The notes below the pieces were generated by a model. That model saw nothing but the letters and a program-made list of their open reading frames with translations, had not been told where the DNA came from and made no database searches. Shown here in pieces: positions 13,494 to 19,842 of a DNA stretch of 20,483 nucleotides (position 1 is its first letter; every line of letters starts with the position of its first letter). Origin of the DNA: a virus; the IMG/VR virus record IMGVR_UViG_3300023313_000032, positions 1 to 20,483 of that record; one strand, written 5' to 3'. Position numbers and translations under genes: made by a program.

Positions 13494-14414
13494 CTATTTA
13501 GATTGACCCATTTTTACATCAATATATGTTGGTTTTTGTCCCATTGGATAATAAATTACAGAGTTTCCATTTTTACTAGCAGCTTTAGCCATTTCCATAT
13601 CAACATTCAGTCTAATTTCTTCTAATTCCATTTTTCTATATTCTAATAGCATCGGATTTAATCCTTTAGATGTTGCTAAATTTTCTAACCTAATAGTTTC
13701 AGCTTTAGCTAATCTAACTCGCTGATCTATGGCAATAGTAATTTCTTCTTGTTCTAATTTTGCCCGTTTAGCTAATTCTTCTGATGTTTTTAACTCAACA
13801 CTCATTTCCATATCTTTAATTTCATTTGCTTTAATAATATAAGTCTTAGGATAACTAACTTTATTTATAGTTGCTGTGTATAAAATTAACGGGGTATTTT
13901 TAAATCTTTTAGTGATTATTTTTTCAATTGTATCATTAATTTTTTTTCGTTCTTTTTGAAAGGATTCTAATGTGTGTGGAGTTACAACTTCAACAAGAGT
14001 TCTTCGTACTAAATCCTCACCTAATTTTTTATATATTAAAGTTAATGGAATTTTTAATGTGTTTTCATTAACTTTAATAGGAGTGATCATAGTAAACATA
14101 CTATCAATAGTATCAACATCTGATAAATCTAGTTGTGTTTTTACTAATAATTCGATACCAAGTGTTTGATTATCTGATAATCTTACATCTAAAGTAAATG
14201 GTATAATTTCTACTGACTGATCTAACAGTATTAATTTCTTAGTATATTTAAACGCCCATCCAATATTTCTAGTTCCTGCTTGATATGTTTCTTTACTTAC
14301 ACCAGCGTTATCAACAACCTTTCCTACTGTTGATACTGGTATAGTTCTATAGTCCGTACATGCTGATGTTAATACAATAACCATCATTAATAATACAGAT
14401 TTAAATTTATTCAT
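13494..14414 (-). CDS. SPFH/Band-7-like lipoprotein, 306 aa
   Basis: The start ATG at 14414 has AAAGGAC; an earlier in-frame codon is less likely. Residues 1-19 form a signal peptide ending in LTSAC, a lipobox with C19 as the lipidated residue. The next residue is threonine, not aspartate, which favours outer-membrane sorting. Residues about 25-200 read as a Band-7/prohibitin-type domain (beta-rich, then QKERKKINDTIEKII). Residues 200-280 form a long charged helix (ELAKRAKLEQEEITIAIDQRVRLAKAE, shown here only in part as typical of the family). Such proteins build ring-like assemblies at membranes and influence proteases and lipid domains. Anchoring in the periplasm is unusual for the family. 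It overlaps a two-helix membrane protein gene by eight bases. Involvement in lysis timing or superinfection is conjecture. Confidence 0.75.
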   Translation of the reverse strand: MNKFKSVLLMMVIVLTSACTDYRTIPVSTVGKVVDNAGVSKETYQAGTRNIGWAFKYTKKLILLDQSVEIIPFTLDVRLSDNQTLGIELLVKTQLDLSDVDTIDSMFTMITPIKVNENTLKIPLTLIYKKLGEDLVRRTLVEVVTPHTLESFQKERKKINDTIEKIITKRFKNTPLILYTATINKVSYPKTYIIKANEIKDMEMSVELKTSEELAKRAKLEQEEITIAIDQRVRLAKAETIRLENLATSKGLNPMLLEYRKMELEEIRLNVDMEMAKAASKNGNSVIYYPMGQKPTYIDVKMGQSK

Positions 14415-14787
14415 TGTTTTGTCCTTTATTTTCAATTGTGTTTGCTAGTTTTTTAGATTTTAATTGCTGATATTTAAGAATATTTTCTGTTTCTTTTGTC
14501 GTTGGTATCATACTTACTGGTTTATTTTCTGATAAATATTCATCTAAATAGTTATCATTTATTAATGAATGCTGTTTACTCATTTCATTTTGCATTTTAA
14601 TTGCATCATATCGTTCAGTTAATGTATAAAACTGTGAACTTGATATGATCGCTATAACAAACATAACAGCAAAATAATGCTTCCAATGCCAAAATATAAT
14701 TTTGTATTGTTTAAGCTTATGAAATAACAAACCAAACATAGTCACAGTTATAGTAAAGTTAATAATATTCAATATTTCAAAATTCAT
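14407..14787 (-). CDS. Two-helix inner-membrane protein, 126 aa
   Basis: Hydrophobic segments at residues about 5-22 (ILNIINFTITVTMFGLLF) and 38-52 (YFAVMFVIAIISSS) are joined by a basic loop (HKLKQYKIIFWHWKH). A soluble tail of about 70 residues follows, probably on the same side as the N-terminus and thus periplasmic. AGGAG precedes the ATG. The gene overlaps the SPFH lipoprotein gene and probably forms a translated pair with it. No family is recognised. A partner or anchor for the SPFH assembly is an inference. Confidence 0.65.
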   Translation of the reverse strand: MNFEILNIINFTITVTMFGLLFHKLKQYKIIFWHWKHYFAVMFVIAIISSSQFYTLTERYDAIKMQNEMSKQHSLINDNYLDEYLSENKPVSMIPTTKETENILKYQQLKSKKLANTIENKGQNNE

Positions 14788-14800
14788 TCGTTTCTCCTAT

Positions 14801-15031
14801 TTAATGCTGTATGCATACTCCATCTTCATTCCAATACCAAGCAGCACATACATCACAGTATGTGGAACATTCATTACATTCTTGGCAATCTAATTGGACT
14901 TCCTCAATTACCATTTCTTCATTGAATAACATCTGCATAAAATTTTTGGTTTTTTGAAGTGAATCAAAATACCAAGTTTTGTTATTCTTGACTGTAGTTA
15001 CTATGTATTCCATTTCGCCTTGCTTGCACAT
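14801..15031 (-). CDS. Cys-rich small protein, 76 aa
   Basis: The start ATG at 15031 has AGGAAT and follows the primase stop by one base; the frame is open further upstream but lacks a ribosome site there. The N-terminal half is a small strand/helix domain (MEYIVTTVKNNKTWYF). The C-terminal 28 residues carry cysteines at 49, 52, 55, 59, 62 and 73 (DCQECNECSTYCDVC), spaced like a zinc or iron binding knuckle. No family is recognised. Because it directly follows the primase-like gene, it could be a metal-binding helper of that enzyme, but this is conjecture. Confidence 0.6.
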   Translation of the reverse strand: MCKQGEMEYIVTTVKNNKTWYFDSLQKTKNFMQMLFNEEMVIEEVQLDCQECNECSTYCDVCAAWYWNEDGVCIQH

Positions 15032-15032
15032 A

Positions 15033-15944
15033 TTAAATTCCTGTATAGTCGATTGCATCTTGAGCAGAGTTATATAGTTTTTTATTGTCGTAATAGCTAC
15101 CATCCATTTCATCGAGCTGTTCTGCCATTTCAACAAGTTCATCAATGGATAACGGGTATTCTATTTTCTGAGCGTTGTAGCACACTTTAACCATGAATTT
15201 ATATATAGCTAAATGATGCTCACCTATTGGTGTTAACAAGTAATCATCAATCATTTGCTTATATACAAACGGACAATTTTTGGCTCTGATGTTTGTTACT
15301 GGTGGTTTTTTGTTCTTGAGATAAATTTTTCTTTTTAGCTTAGATAATTTATTACTCGCTTTATATTTTTCTTCTTCTGGTGATGATGGATATTTCTCAA
15401 TTAATTCTTTCCAATCCAGCGCTTTCCCTTTAGTTGTAACAAAAATGGAATAGTAATCCTTTCCTTTGTTATCATACATAGCAGGGATATACATCATTCT
15501 TGCTGGGTCTTTTGTTTGTTTATCAACAATACCATCAAGCCAAGCATTACATGCAAACCATACCTGTGATAAATATTCTCTTGAAGCGAACGAATCTAAT
15601 TCTATGCAAACTCTGAGTTTAATTTTATCTTTTGTACAACTAGGACTTGAGTATATTAAGGTGTTGTAATTTTGGAATTTTGATATTATTTCTGATAACT
15701 CTAATGAGCAATCATCAATATCAAGCATTACCATTTCCCAACCAATAACCTGTTTATTTCCCCTTGCTGTGTTATCAGCATAAATTCCACTAGAAATCAT
15801 TCCTTGTTGGGTGTATTCATCTTTTGATGGTTTATGCCCTTTAATGATGGATATTGACTTCATATTGGATATAAATTTATCCCAAGCTAAAGTAACAGGT
15901 GTTGCTGTCTTGGAAAAAAATGATTGGAAGTAACTAAATCGCAT
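15033..15944 (-). CDS. AEP-type primase-like protein, 303 aa
   Basis: Motifs fit the archaeo-eukaryotic primase (AEP) group seen in phage and plasmid replication proteins. MLDIDD at 73-78 would hold the metal-binding D75 and D77. YSSPSCTKDKIKLRVCIEL (98-116) matches the second motif with R111, but the usual histidine is replaced (P-S-C). DPARMMYIPA (147-156) is the typical third region. Residues 190-303 form a basic linker and a helical C-terminal part, perhaps a PriCT-like module. It would make RNA or DNA primers. T4 uses an unrelated DnaG-type primase, so finding this beside uvsY and uvsW is notable. CAGGAG precedes the ATG. With one motif altered, loss of catalysis cannot be excluded. Confidence 0.65.
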   Translation of the reverse strand: MRFSYFQSFFSKTATPVTLAWDKFISNMKSISIIKGHKPSKDEYTQQGMISSGIYADNTARGNKQVIGWEMVMLDIDDCSLELSEIISKFQNYNTLIYSSPSCTKDKIKLRVCIELDSFASREYLSQVWFACNAWLDGIVDKQTKDPARMMYIPAMYDNKGKDYYSIFVTTKGKALDWKELIEKYPSSPEEEKYKASNKLSKLKRKIYLKNKKPPVTNIRAKNCPFVYKQMIDDYLLTPIGEHHLAIYKFMVKVCYNAQKIEYPLSIDELVEMAEQLDEMDGSYYDNKKLYNSAQDAIDYTGI

Positions 15945-15969
15945 TCTAATCTCCTGTAACGCATTCTAA
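15940..15969. repeat. 10-bp direct repeat over the primase start
   Basis: CGCATTCTAA occurs at 15940-15949 and again at 15960-15969. On the mRNA side this reads TTAGAATGCG twice, one copy covering the start codon and the other just before the CAGGAG ribosome site. The pattern would suit a translational or transcriptional operator, but chance duplication is possible. The rest of the 97-base gap upstream shows no convincing promoter. Confidence 0.6.
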
Positions 15970-16041
15970 GGCGTTTAAATTATTCATAAGGTGATTCATC
16001 ATTCGAAAGATTTTAAGAGCTTAGAGAGGGCAATGCGGAGC

Positions 16042-16464
16042 TTATTCGCCAGCTTCAAACATTCTAAGCTTGATAATATAATTCAAATGATTATTTCTAA
16101 ATTTTAACGTATCTAAAAACTCTTTGATTATTTCTGTTGCTGTTTCTAGTTTTGATAGCTTGTCAACTGTCTCAGAAATTTCCAAATCAGCACTCAAATA
16201 CCGCTCTAATTCTTTCGCATTTTTGATAATATAGTTAAATGGTTCTTCTTTGTATGAATTGCACTCACCTTTATAATATCTCATACGATGAACGTATAAC
16301 TGATTTAATGTTTTTGTTGCTGTTGATACGTTATATTTATATGTTTTATAAATTCGTAAATATTTAGCAATAAGTTTTGTTGTGCTTAATATTTCAGACT
16401 CTAAGTTAAGCGGATCGATTTTAGAGTCCTTTTCAATTTCATCTTCTAACTCACTAACTTTCAT
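16042..16464 (-). CDS. uvsY: UvsY-like recombination mediator
   Basis: In T4, UvsY forms a ring that loads the UvsX recombinase onto single-stranded DNA covered by gp32. Here the length (140 versus 137), the acidic N-terminus (KVSELEDEIEKDSKIDP), a central RMRYYKG, and the C-terminal ending (MRxFEAG- type, here LRMFEAGE) all match T4 UvsY. The protein is almost entirely helical. AGGAAAT precedes the ATG. It lies directly after uvsW, as these two genes are neighbours in T4, and it has its own sigma-70 promoter inside the uvsW end. A UvsX recombinase and gp32 would be expected elsewhere in this genome. Confidence 0.88.
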   Translation of the reverse strand: MKVSELEDEIEKDSKIDPLNLESEILSTTKLIAKYLRIYKTYKYNVSTATKTLNQLYVHRMRYYKGECNSYKEEPFNYIIKNAKELERYLSADLEISETVDKLSKLETATEIIKEFLDTLKFRNNHLNYIIKLRMFEAGE

Positions 16465-16485
16465 ATATTTCCTATTGATTCATAC

Positions 16486-16515
16486 ATTATAATATTTTAG
16501 ACTCAGAATTGTCAA
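16486..16515 (-). promoter_or_regulatory. Perfect sigma-70 promoter for uvsY
   Basis: On the minus strand an exact TTGACA (16515-16510) is followed by an 18-base spacer and an exact TATAAT (16491-16486), lying inside the last codons of uvsW. Transcription should begin near 16479, about 15 bases before the uvsY ATG. The bases after the -10 (GTATG) resemble those at the other consensus promoter (GTTTG). Confidence 0.82.
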
Positions 16516-18052
16516 GCGTTATATTTTTAACTTCAACGTCAAACATTTGATTGTTGTAATGCTTACATCTTTCTCGACCATGCTCTAAAGTATAGTTTGT
16601 ATAAGCACCAATACTAAAATCATCAACAATATCATAAACAAATACATCATTACCAAATTTTGACTTTCTTAATATTCGACCAACAGATTGCAATACTTTA
16701 ATTTTTGATTTAGTTGGATGAACTAGAATTAAATTATGTAATCGCTTAATACTAATACCTGTAGATATACAACCCATTGATCCTACAATAATGGCATTTG
16801 TTTCTTCTTCCATTATTTTTCGTATTTCCTCGCGCTGATCTTTCTTAACGCTACCGTTATACAAATATATGCTTCTATCAGGTAATGCAGCTTTAAGCCA
16901 TTTAGTTAAATTTACACCATGTTCAATCTCATTAATCATCATAATAGTATTACCCTGCAAACTTGCTGCTAGATTCATACAGTATTTATTACGCTGTTGT
17001 GATTGGGTGATAAATGGAATTTCTTCTGCGTATTGAGCCTTTTGTCGTTTTTGCTTTCCTTGCTGATCTAACTCACCTCTTGGGGCAGATCGCAAAAACT
17101 TACACTCAGCATCAGGGTATTTTAAAACAATTACTCTAACTTTAAGATTGGCTACTTTATTTTGATCCATTAACTCTTTAGTCGTAATAACTTCTAATAC
17201 TTCGCCAAACAGTCCTGTTAGTGTCATAGAGTTAGCTTTAGCATCTTTTAATGTACCTGTTAAGCCAACTCTTGTATCGGCATAAACACACGCATTTAGA
17301 ATGCTTATGATTGATTTAGCTGCACTTAGATGAACTTCATCATTAATGATAGTTTTAAACTGTTCAAAGAATACAGGATCAGGTTTTGTTTTAGCGTTTG
17401 TTAATGATTGCCAAGTTGAAATAACAATTTGATTATTGTTATCTAATTTACCTTTCGTTATACCTGAAATATTATCATCGGTATTCCACTCTGTTGTTGA
17501 ACTGTAATCCGCAAAATCAGAAATCATTTGCTGAACTAACCCAACACTAGGAACTAGAATTAATATTTTTTGGTTGTATATCTTTTGGTACATACGAATA
17601 AGAATATAACAAATGCAGCTCTTACCTGAACTTGTAGGACTTAACAATAAGCTACGCTGATTATTCAAGGCAAATAACGCTGCATCTACTTGATAGTCGT
17701 ATGGTGTAATACTTTCACCATCAACAGTTATGTTTAGGTTATCAACAAAGTTTTGAAGTTTTTCTCTGGGTAATTTAAGTGTTTTTATTTGTGGATCAAC
17801 AAACACTTCCTTTCCCATATCATTACAAACTTTAACGACATCTTTCCATAAGCCGTATGGCATATTACCATCAACATTTAAAAGATGAATTTTACCATCC
17901 CAATGTTTAGACTTGAATGCAGGGTGAAATCTATAACCATCAGCCATAAAACTAAATTTTTCTCTGAGCAAGCATAAAAAATCAAAATCTTCTGTATCTA
18001 TATAAATGGATATGTTGTCAATTTTACGTATTATTACTGATGTGTTTATCAT
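16487..18052 (-). CDS. uvsW: UvsW-like SF2 helicase
   Basis: In T4, UvsW unwinds R-loops and branched DNA and drives the change from origin-based to recombination-based replication. The N-terminal domain carries DGYRFHPAFKSKHWDGKIHL (38-57), typical of UvsW. A YDYQ motif (118-121) is followed by Walker A SPTSSGKS (138-145), the DEVH box (238-241), LTGT (264-267), and near the end IVGSMGCISTGISIKRLHNL and QSVGRILRKS (motifs V and VI). Length 521 compares with 503 in T4. AAGGAAT precedes the ATG, which overlaps the stop of the membrane protein gene before it. Its final codons contain the uvsY promoter. Confidence 0.95.
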   Translation of the reverse strand: MINTSVIIRKIDNISIYIDTEDFDFLCLLREKFSFMADGYRFHPAFKSKHWDGKIHLLNVDGNMPYGLWKDVVKVCNDMGKEVFVDPQIKTLKLPREKLQNFVDNLNITVDGESITPYDYQVDAALFALNNQRSLLLSPTSSGKSCICYILIRMYQKIYNQKILILVPSVGLVQQMISDFADYSSTTEWNTDDNISGITKGKLDNNNQIVISTWQSLTNAKTKPDPVFFEQFKTIINDEVHLSAAKSIISILNACVYADTRVGLTGTLKDAKANSMTLTGLFGEVLEVITTKELMDQNKVANLKVRVIVLKYPDAECKFLRSAPRGELDQQGKQKRQKAQYAEEIPFITQSQQRNKYCMNLAASLQGNTIMMINEIEHGVNLTKWLKAALPDRSIYLYNGSVKKDQREEIRKIMEEETNAIIVGSMGCISTGISIKRLHNLILVHPTKSKIKVLQSVGRILRKSKFGNDVFVYDIVDDFSIGAYTNYTLEHGRERCKHYNNQMFDVEVKNITLDNSESKIL

Positions 18053-18276
18053 TAAAATAATTCCTTAGTAAACAACTCGTTTATTTTTAACTTTTTAAAT
18101 AACCAAATATAAATATCATATAGTTCAGAGCTAAAAACTATCATGTTCAATACAGGTACAAAACAAATTATTATAAACTCCTTTCTATCGAACTTAAATT
18201 TAATAAGCCTATGTGATGTATACGCCACCATATAAGTAATTAAGCCGAATTCTATATAAAGCATAAATAAAATCAT
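18052..18276 (-). CDS. Two-helix membrane protein, 74 aa
   Basis: The ATG at 18276 has AAGGAAC and overlaps the TGA of the MazG-like gene (ATGA). The frame is open 12 codons further up, but that start lacks a ribosome site. Hydrophobic helices lie at about residues 2-20 and 33-49, separated by a basic loop (HRLIKFKFDRKE), with an amphipathic tail (IYIWLFKKLKINELF). By the positive-inside rule both ends should face the periplasm. No family is recognised. Confidence 0.58.
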   Translation of the reverse strand: MILFMLYIEFGLITYMVAYTSHRLIKFKFDRKEFIIICFVPVLNMIVFSSELYDIYIWLFKKLKINELFTKELF

Positions 18277-18557
18277 GTTAATGTTCCTTGAGTTTTTGAG
18301 TATTCCATCCATTTTTGAAGCTTTGTTATTTTATTTAAAACTGCTTCATCTTCGACTAAATTTGTGATTGGCTGATTGAAATACAATTCTATTACCGCAA
18401 CTAGATCCGTTATTTCTTCGATTAATAAAGCTGTGTTATTTTTAGAAGAATTTGGTGGTATATCATCACCACCAAATCTTAATATTTTACTTACTTGCTT
18501 TCCAACTTCATTACATTCTTCACTGATACAACTAAGTAAGTATTCATTTTTATTCAT
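18273..18557 (-). CDS. MazG-like nucleotide pyrophosphohydrolase, 94 aa
   Basis: Small all-alpha MazG-type enzymes cleave NTPs or dNTPs to monophosphate and pyrophosphate. The metal motif is present: SEECNEVGK gives E13, E14 and E17, and IEEITDLVAVIE gives E48 and D51, matching EExxE...ExxD. The ATG at 18557 has AGGAG and overlaps the TGA of the gene before; the open frame extends 12 codons further but without support. The substrate cannot be told from the sequence. Possible roles are cleaning the nucleotide pool or lowering the (p)ppGpp alarm signal, as proposed for some phage MazG proteins. Confidence 0.82.
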   Translation of the reverse strand: MNKNEYLLSCISEECNEVGKQVSKILRFGGDDIPPNSSKNNTALLIEEITDLVAVIELYFNQPITNLVEDEAVLNKITKLQKWMEYSKTQGTLT

Positions 18558-18799
18558 ACAACTCCTAACAACGTGTCGGTTTGATGTTCCCAATCACAAT
18601 AATCCATGCGCTTAACTCTATCTTTCATAACCCAACCAAAACAAGCATTCATTTCATGATCTGATTTAAAATCCCACTCAATAAAATCTTCAATTCCTGA
18701 GTCAAAAATAAAATATATTTTTTTAGAATTATCATATCTATGCACTGTTTGACATAAACTTAAATTTACTGGCTCTTTATCATTCCAACTTATAAACAT
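18554..18799 (-). CDS. Hypothetical protein, 81 aa
   Basis: A tryptophan- and aspartate-rich soluble protein with GGAGAT before its ATG. Strand-like pieces (KKIYFIFDSGIEDFIEWDF) lie in the middle, followed by a polar region with CDWEHQTD. Two distant cysteines do not form an obvious metal site. It is coupled to both neighbours, by TAATG at its start and ATGA at its end. I do not recognise the family. Position between the clamp and the MazG-like gene is the only hint of role. Confidence 0.57.
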   Translation of the reverse strand: MFISWNDKEPVNLSLCQTVHRYDNSKKIYFIFDSGIEDFIEWDFKSDHEMNACFGWVMKDRVKRMDYCDWEHQTDTLLGVV

Positions 18800-18990
18800 T
18801 ATTCATCTCCATAAAAATAAAACATTAACATAATAAAAAATATACCTAGTGTTATATAATCTTGATTTGTAGGCACAACCTCAATAAATAAACTCGTTAC
18901 TAAATAAGCTAATCCAAAAATGGTTACTGTTTGGAACGCATATAAAAAACTAACGAGAAATTTTTTAGCAAATATATAAAAATTAATCAT
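18799..18990 (-). CDS. Two-helix membrane protein, 63 aa
   Basis: Two long hydrophobic segments, residues about 12-37 (LVSFLYAFQTVTIFGLAYLV) and 45-60 (YITLGIFFIMLMFYFY), with a short polar turn (VPTNQDY) and an acidic end. The ATG overlaps the TGA of the clamp gene (ATGA), so it is likely made by re-initiation after the clamp. The turn should face the periplasm if the lysines near residue 10 stay inside. No family is recognised. Confidence 0.58.
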   Translation of the reverse strand: MINFYIFAKKFLVSFLYAFQTVTIFGLAYLVTSLFIEVVPTNQDYITLGIFFIMLMFYFYGDE

Positions 18991-19652
18991 CTTTCACTCG
19001 CTATATAAAAAGTTACTTTTAAATTTTCTTGTTCTTCATTTGGATCAGTTTCAAATATAACAATACCTGATTGTGTGATCCTAACTTTATAATCTGTATT
19101 AAATAGTTGTAATTTGTTTTTGCGCTCATGCTTTAAATAAACACAAAAATTATCTTTTGTTTTTCCTAAATTAACAGAAAATATTCTATTTGGTTTTGCT
19201 TTATCTAATGCCTTGATATAGCAATTTCCGTTTTCTCCGACTAATGCAATATCTTCTGTTGCATTAGCAGCACTAGCACGAATAACTTTATCTAAAGCAG
19301 ATGCAGATAAACTAAACTCATAAGCAGTTTCCAACTTTCCAAGCTTTCTATCTAAGTAACACAAATCTTCTTTATTGGAATATCGATAAGTTGATTTTGC
19401 CTCTGAGTCCGTAATGATCATCTGATCTTTATTAAAGGTTATCTCAGGCTGATCAAACAGCATTAATTGTTTCAAAAATCCTGACAAATTATGAATAGCA
19501 AATTCACTAAATTCATCTTCTACAGTAGCAACCATTAATCTATTTTTTTGTATGTTTATGCTTGATATTTCATGCCCTGATTGAACAACTAAATGCTGAT
19601 TAAACTTAGCGCATTGTTGTAATACCAATAATGTATTTTCAGATAGCTTCAT
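18987..19652 (-). CDS. Sliding clamp, T4 gp45-like
   Basis: The trimeric clamp holds the DNA polymerase on DNA and in T4 also activates late transcription. The N-terminus (MKLSENTLLVLQQCAKFNQ) and LVVQSGHEI follow the T4 gp45 pattern closely, and ALDKVIRASA begins the second domain in the same place as in gp45. Length 221 fits (228 in T4). The two half-domains are beta-rich, with acidic and lysine patches but no catalytic residues, as expected. Start ATG overlaps the stop of the membrane gene before (ATGA). The clamp loader (gp44/62) and polymerase are not in this window. Confidence 0.88.
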   Translation of the reverse strand: MKLSENTLLVLQQCAKFNQHLVVQSGHEISSINIQKNRLMVATVEDEFSEFAIHNLSGFLKQLMLFDQPEITFNKDQMIITDSEAKSTYRYSNKEDLCYLDRKLGKLETAYEFSLSASALDKVIRASAANATEDIALVGENGNCYIKALDKAKPNRIFSVNLGKTKDNFCVYLKHERKNKLQLFNTDYKVRITQSGIVIFETDPNEEQENLKVTFYIASER

Positions 19653-19840
19653 CGGTTATCCTTTATATTCTTAAATAGAGAAAATGATAAAATTATAAAT
19701 CCTAGATAACTCGTTAGTGAAAGCATGATCCCCATAAAATAATCATAACTGTTGGCTTTTTCATATTCATATAGCATAATCCCTATAGATACTCCTGTTG
19801 TCAAAATTCCTAATATATAAATAATCAACATAATTAACAT
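19649..19840 (-). CDS. Two-helix membrane protein, 63 aa
   Basis: Helices at about residues 3-24 (IMLIIYILGILTTGVSIGIM) and 36-56 (GIMLSLTSYLGFIILSFSLF) are separated by a polar, charged loop (YEYEKANSYDY). The end is basic (KNIKDNR). GGAG lies about 10 bases before the first ATG; a second ATG three codons on could also serve. It sits between the exonuclease and clamp genes with two bases and four bases of spacing. No family is recognised. Confidence 0.57.
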   Translation of the reverse strand: MLIMLIIYILGILTTGVSIGIMLYEYEKANSYDYFMGIMLSLTSYLGFIILSFSLFKNIKDNR

Positions 19841-19842
19841 AA

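Noticed and set aside
19776-19804. TTGACA-N17-GATTAT promoter-like pair upstream of the clamp gene
   Set aside because: The -35 is exact but the -10 matches only four of six bases and lies within a coding gene; the evidence is too weak to list.
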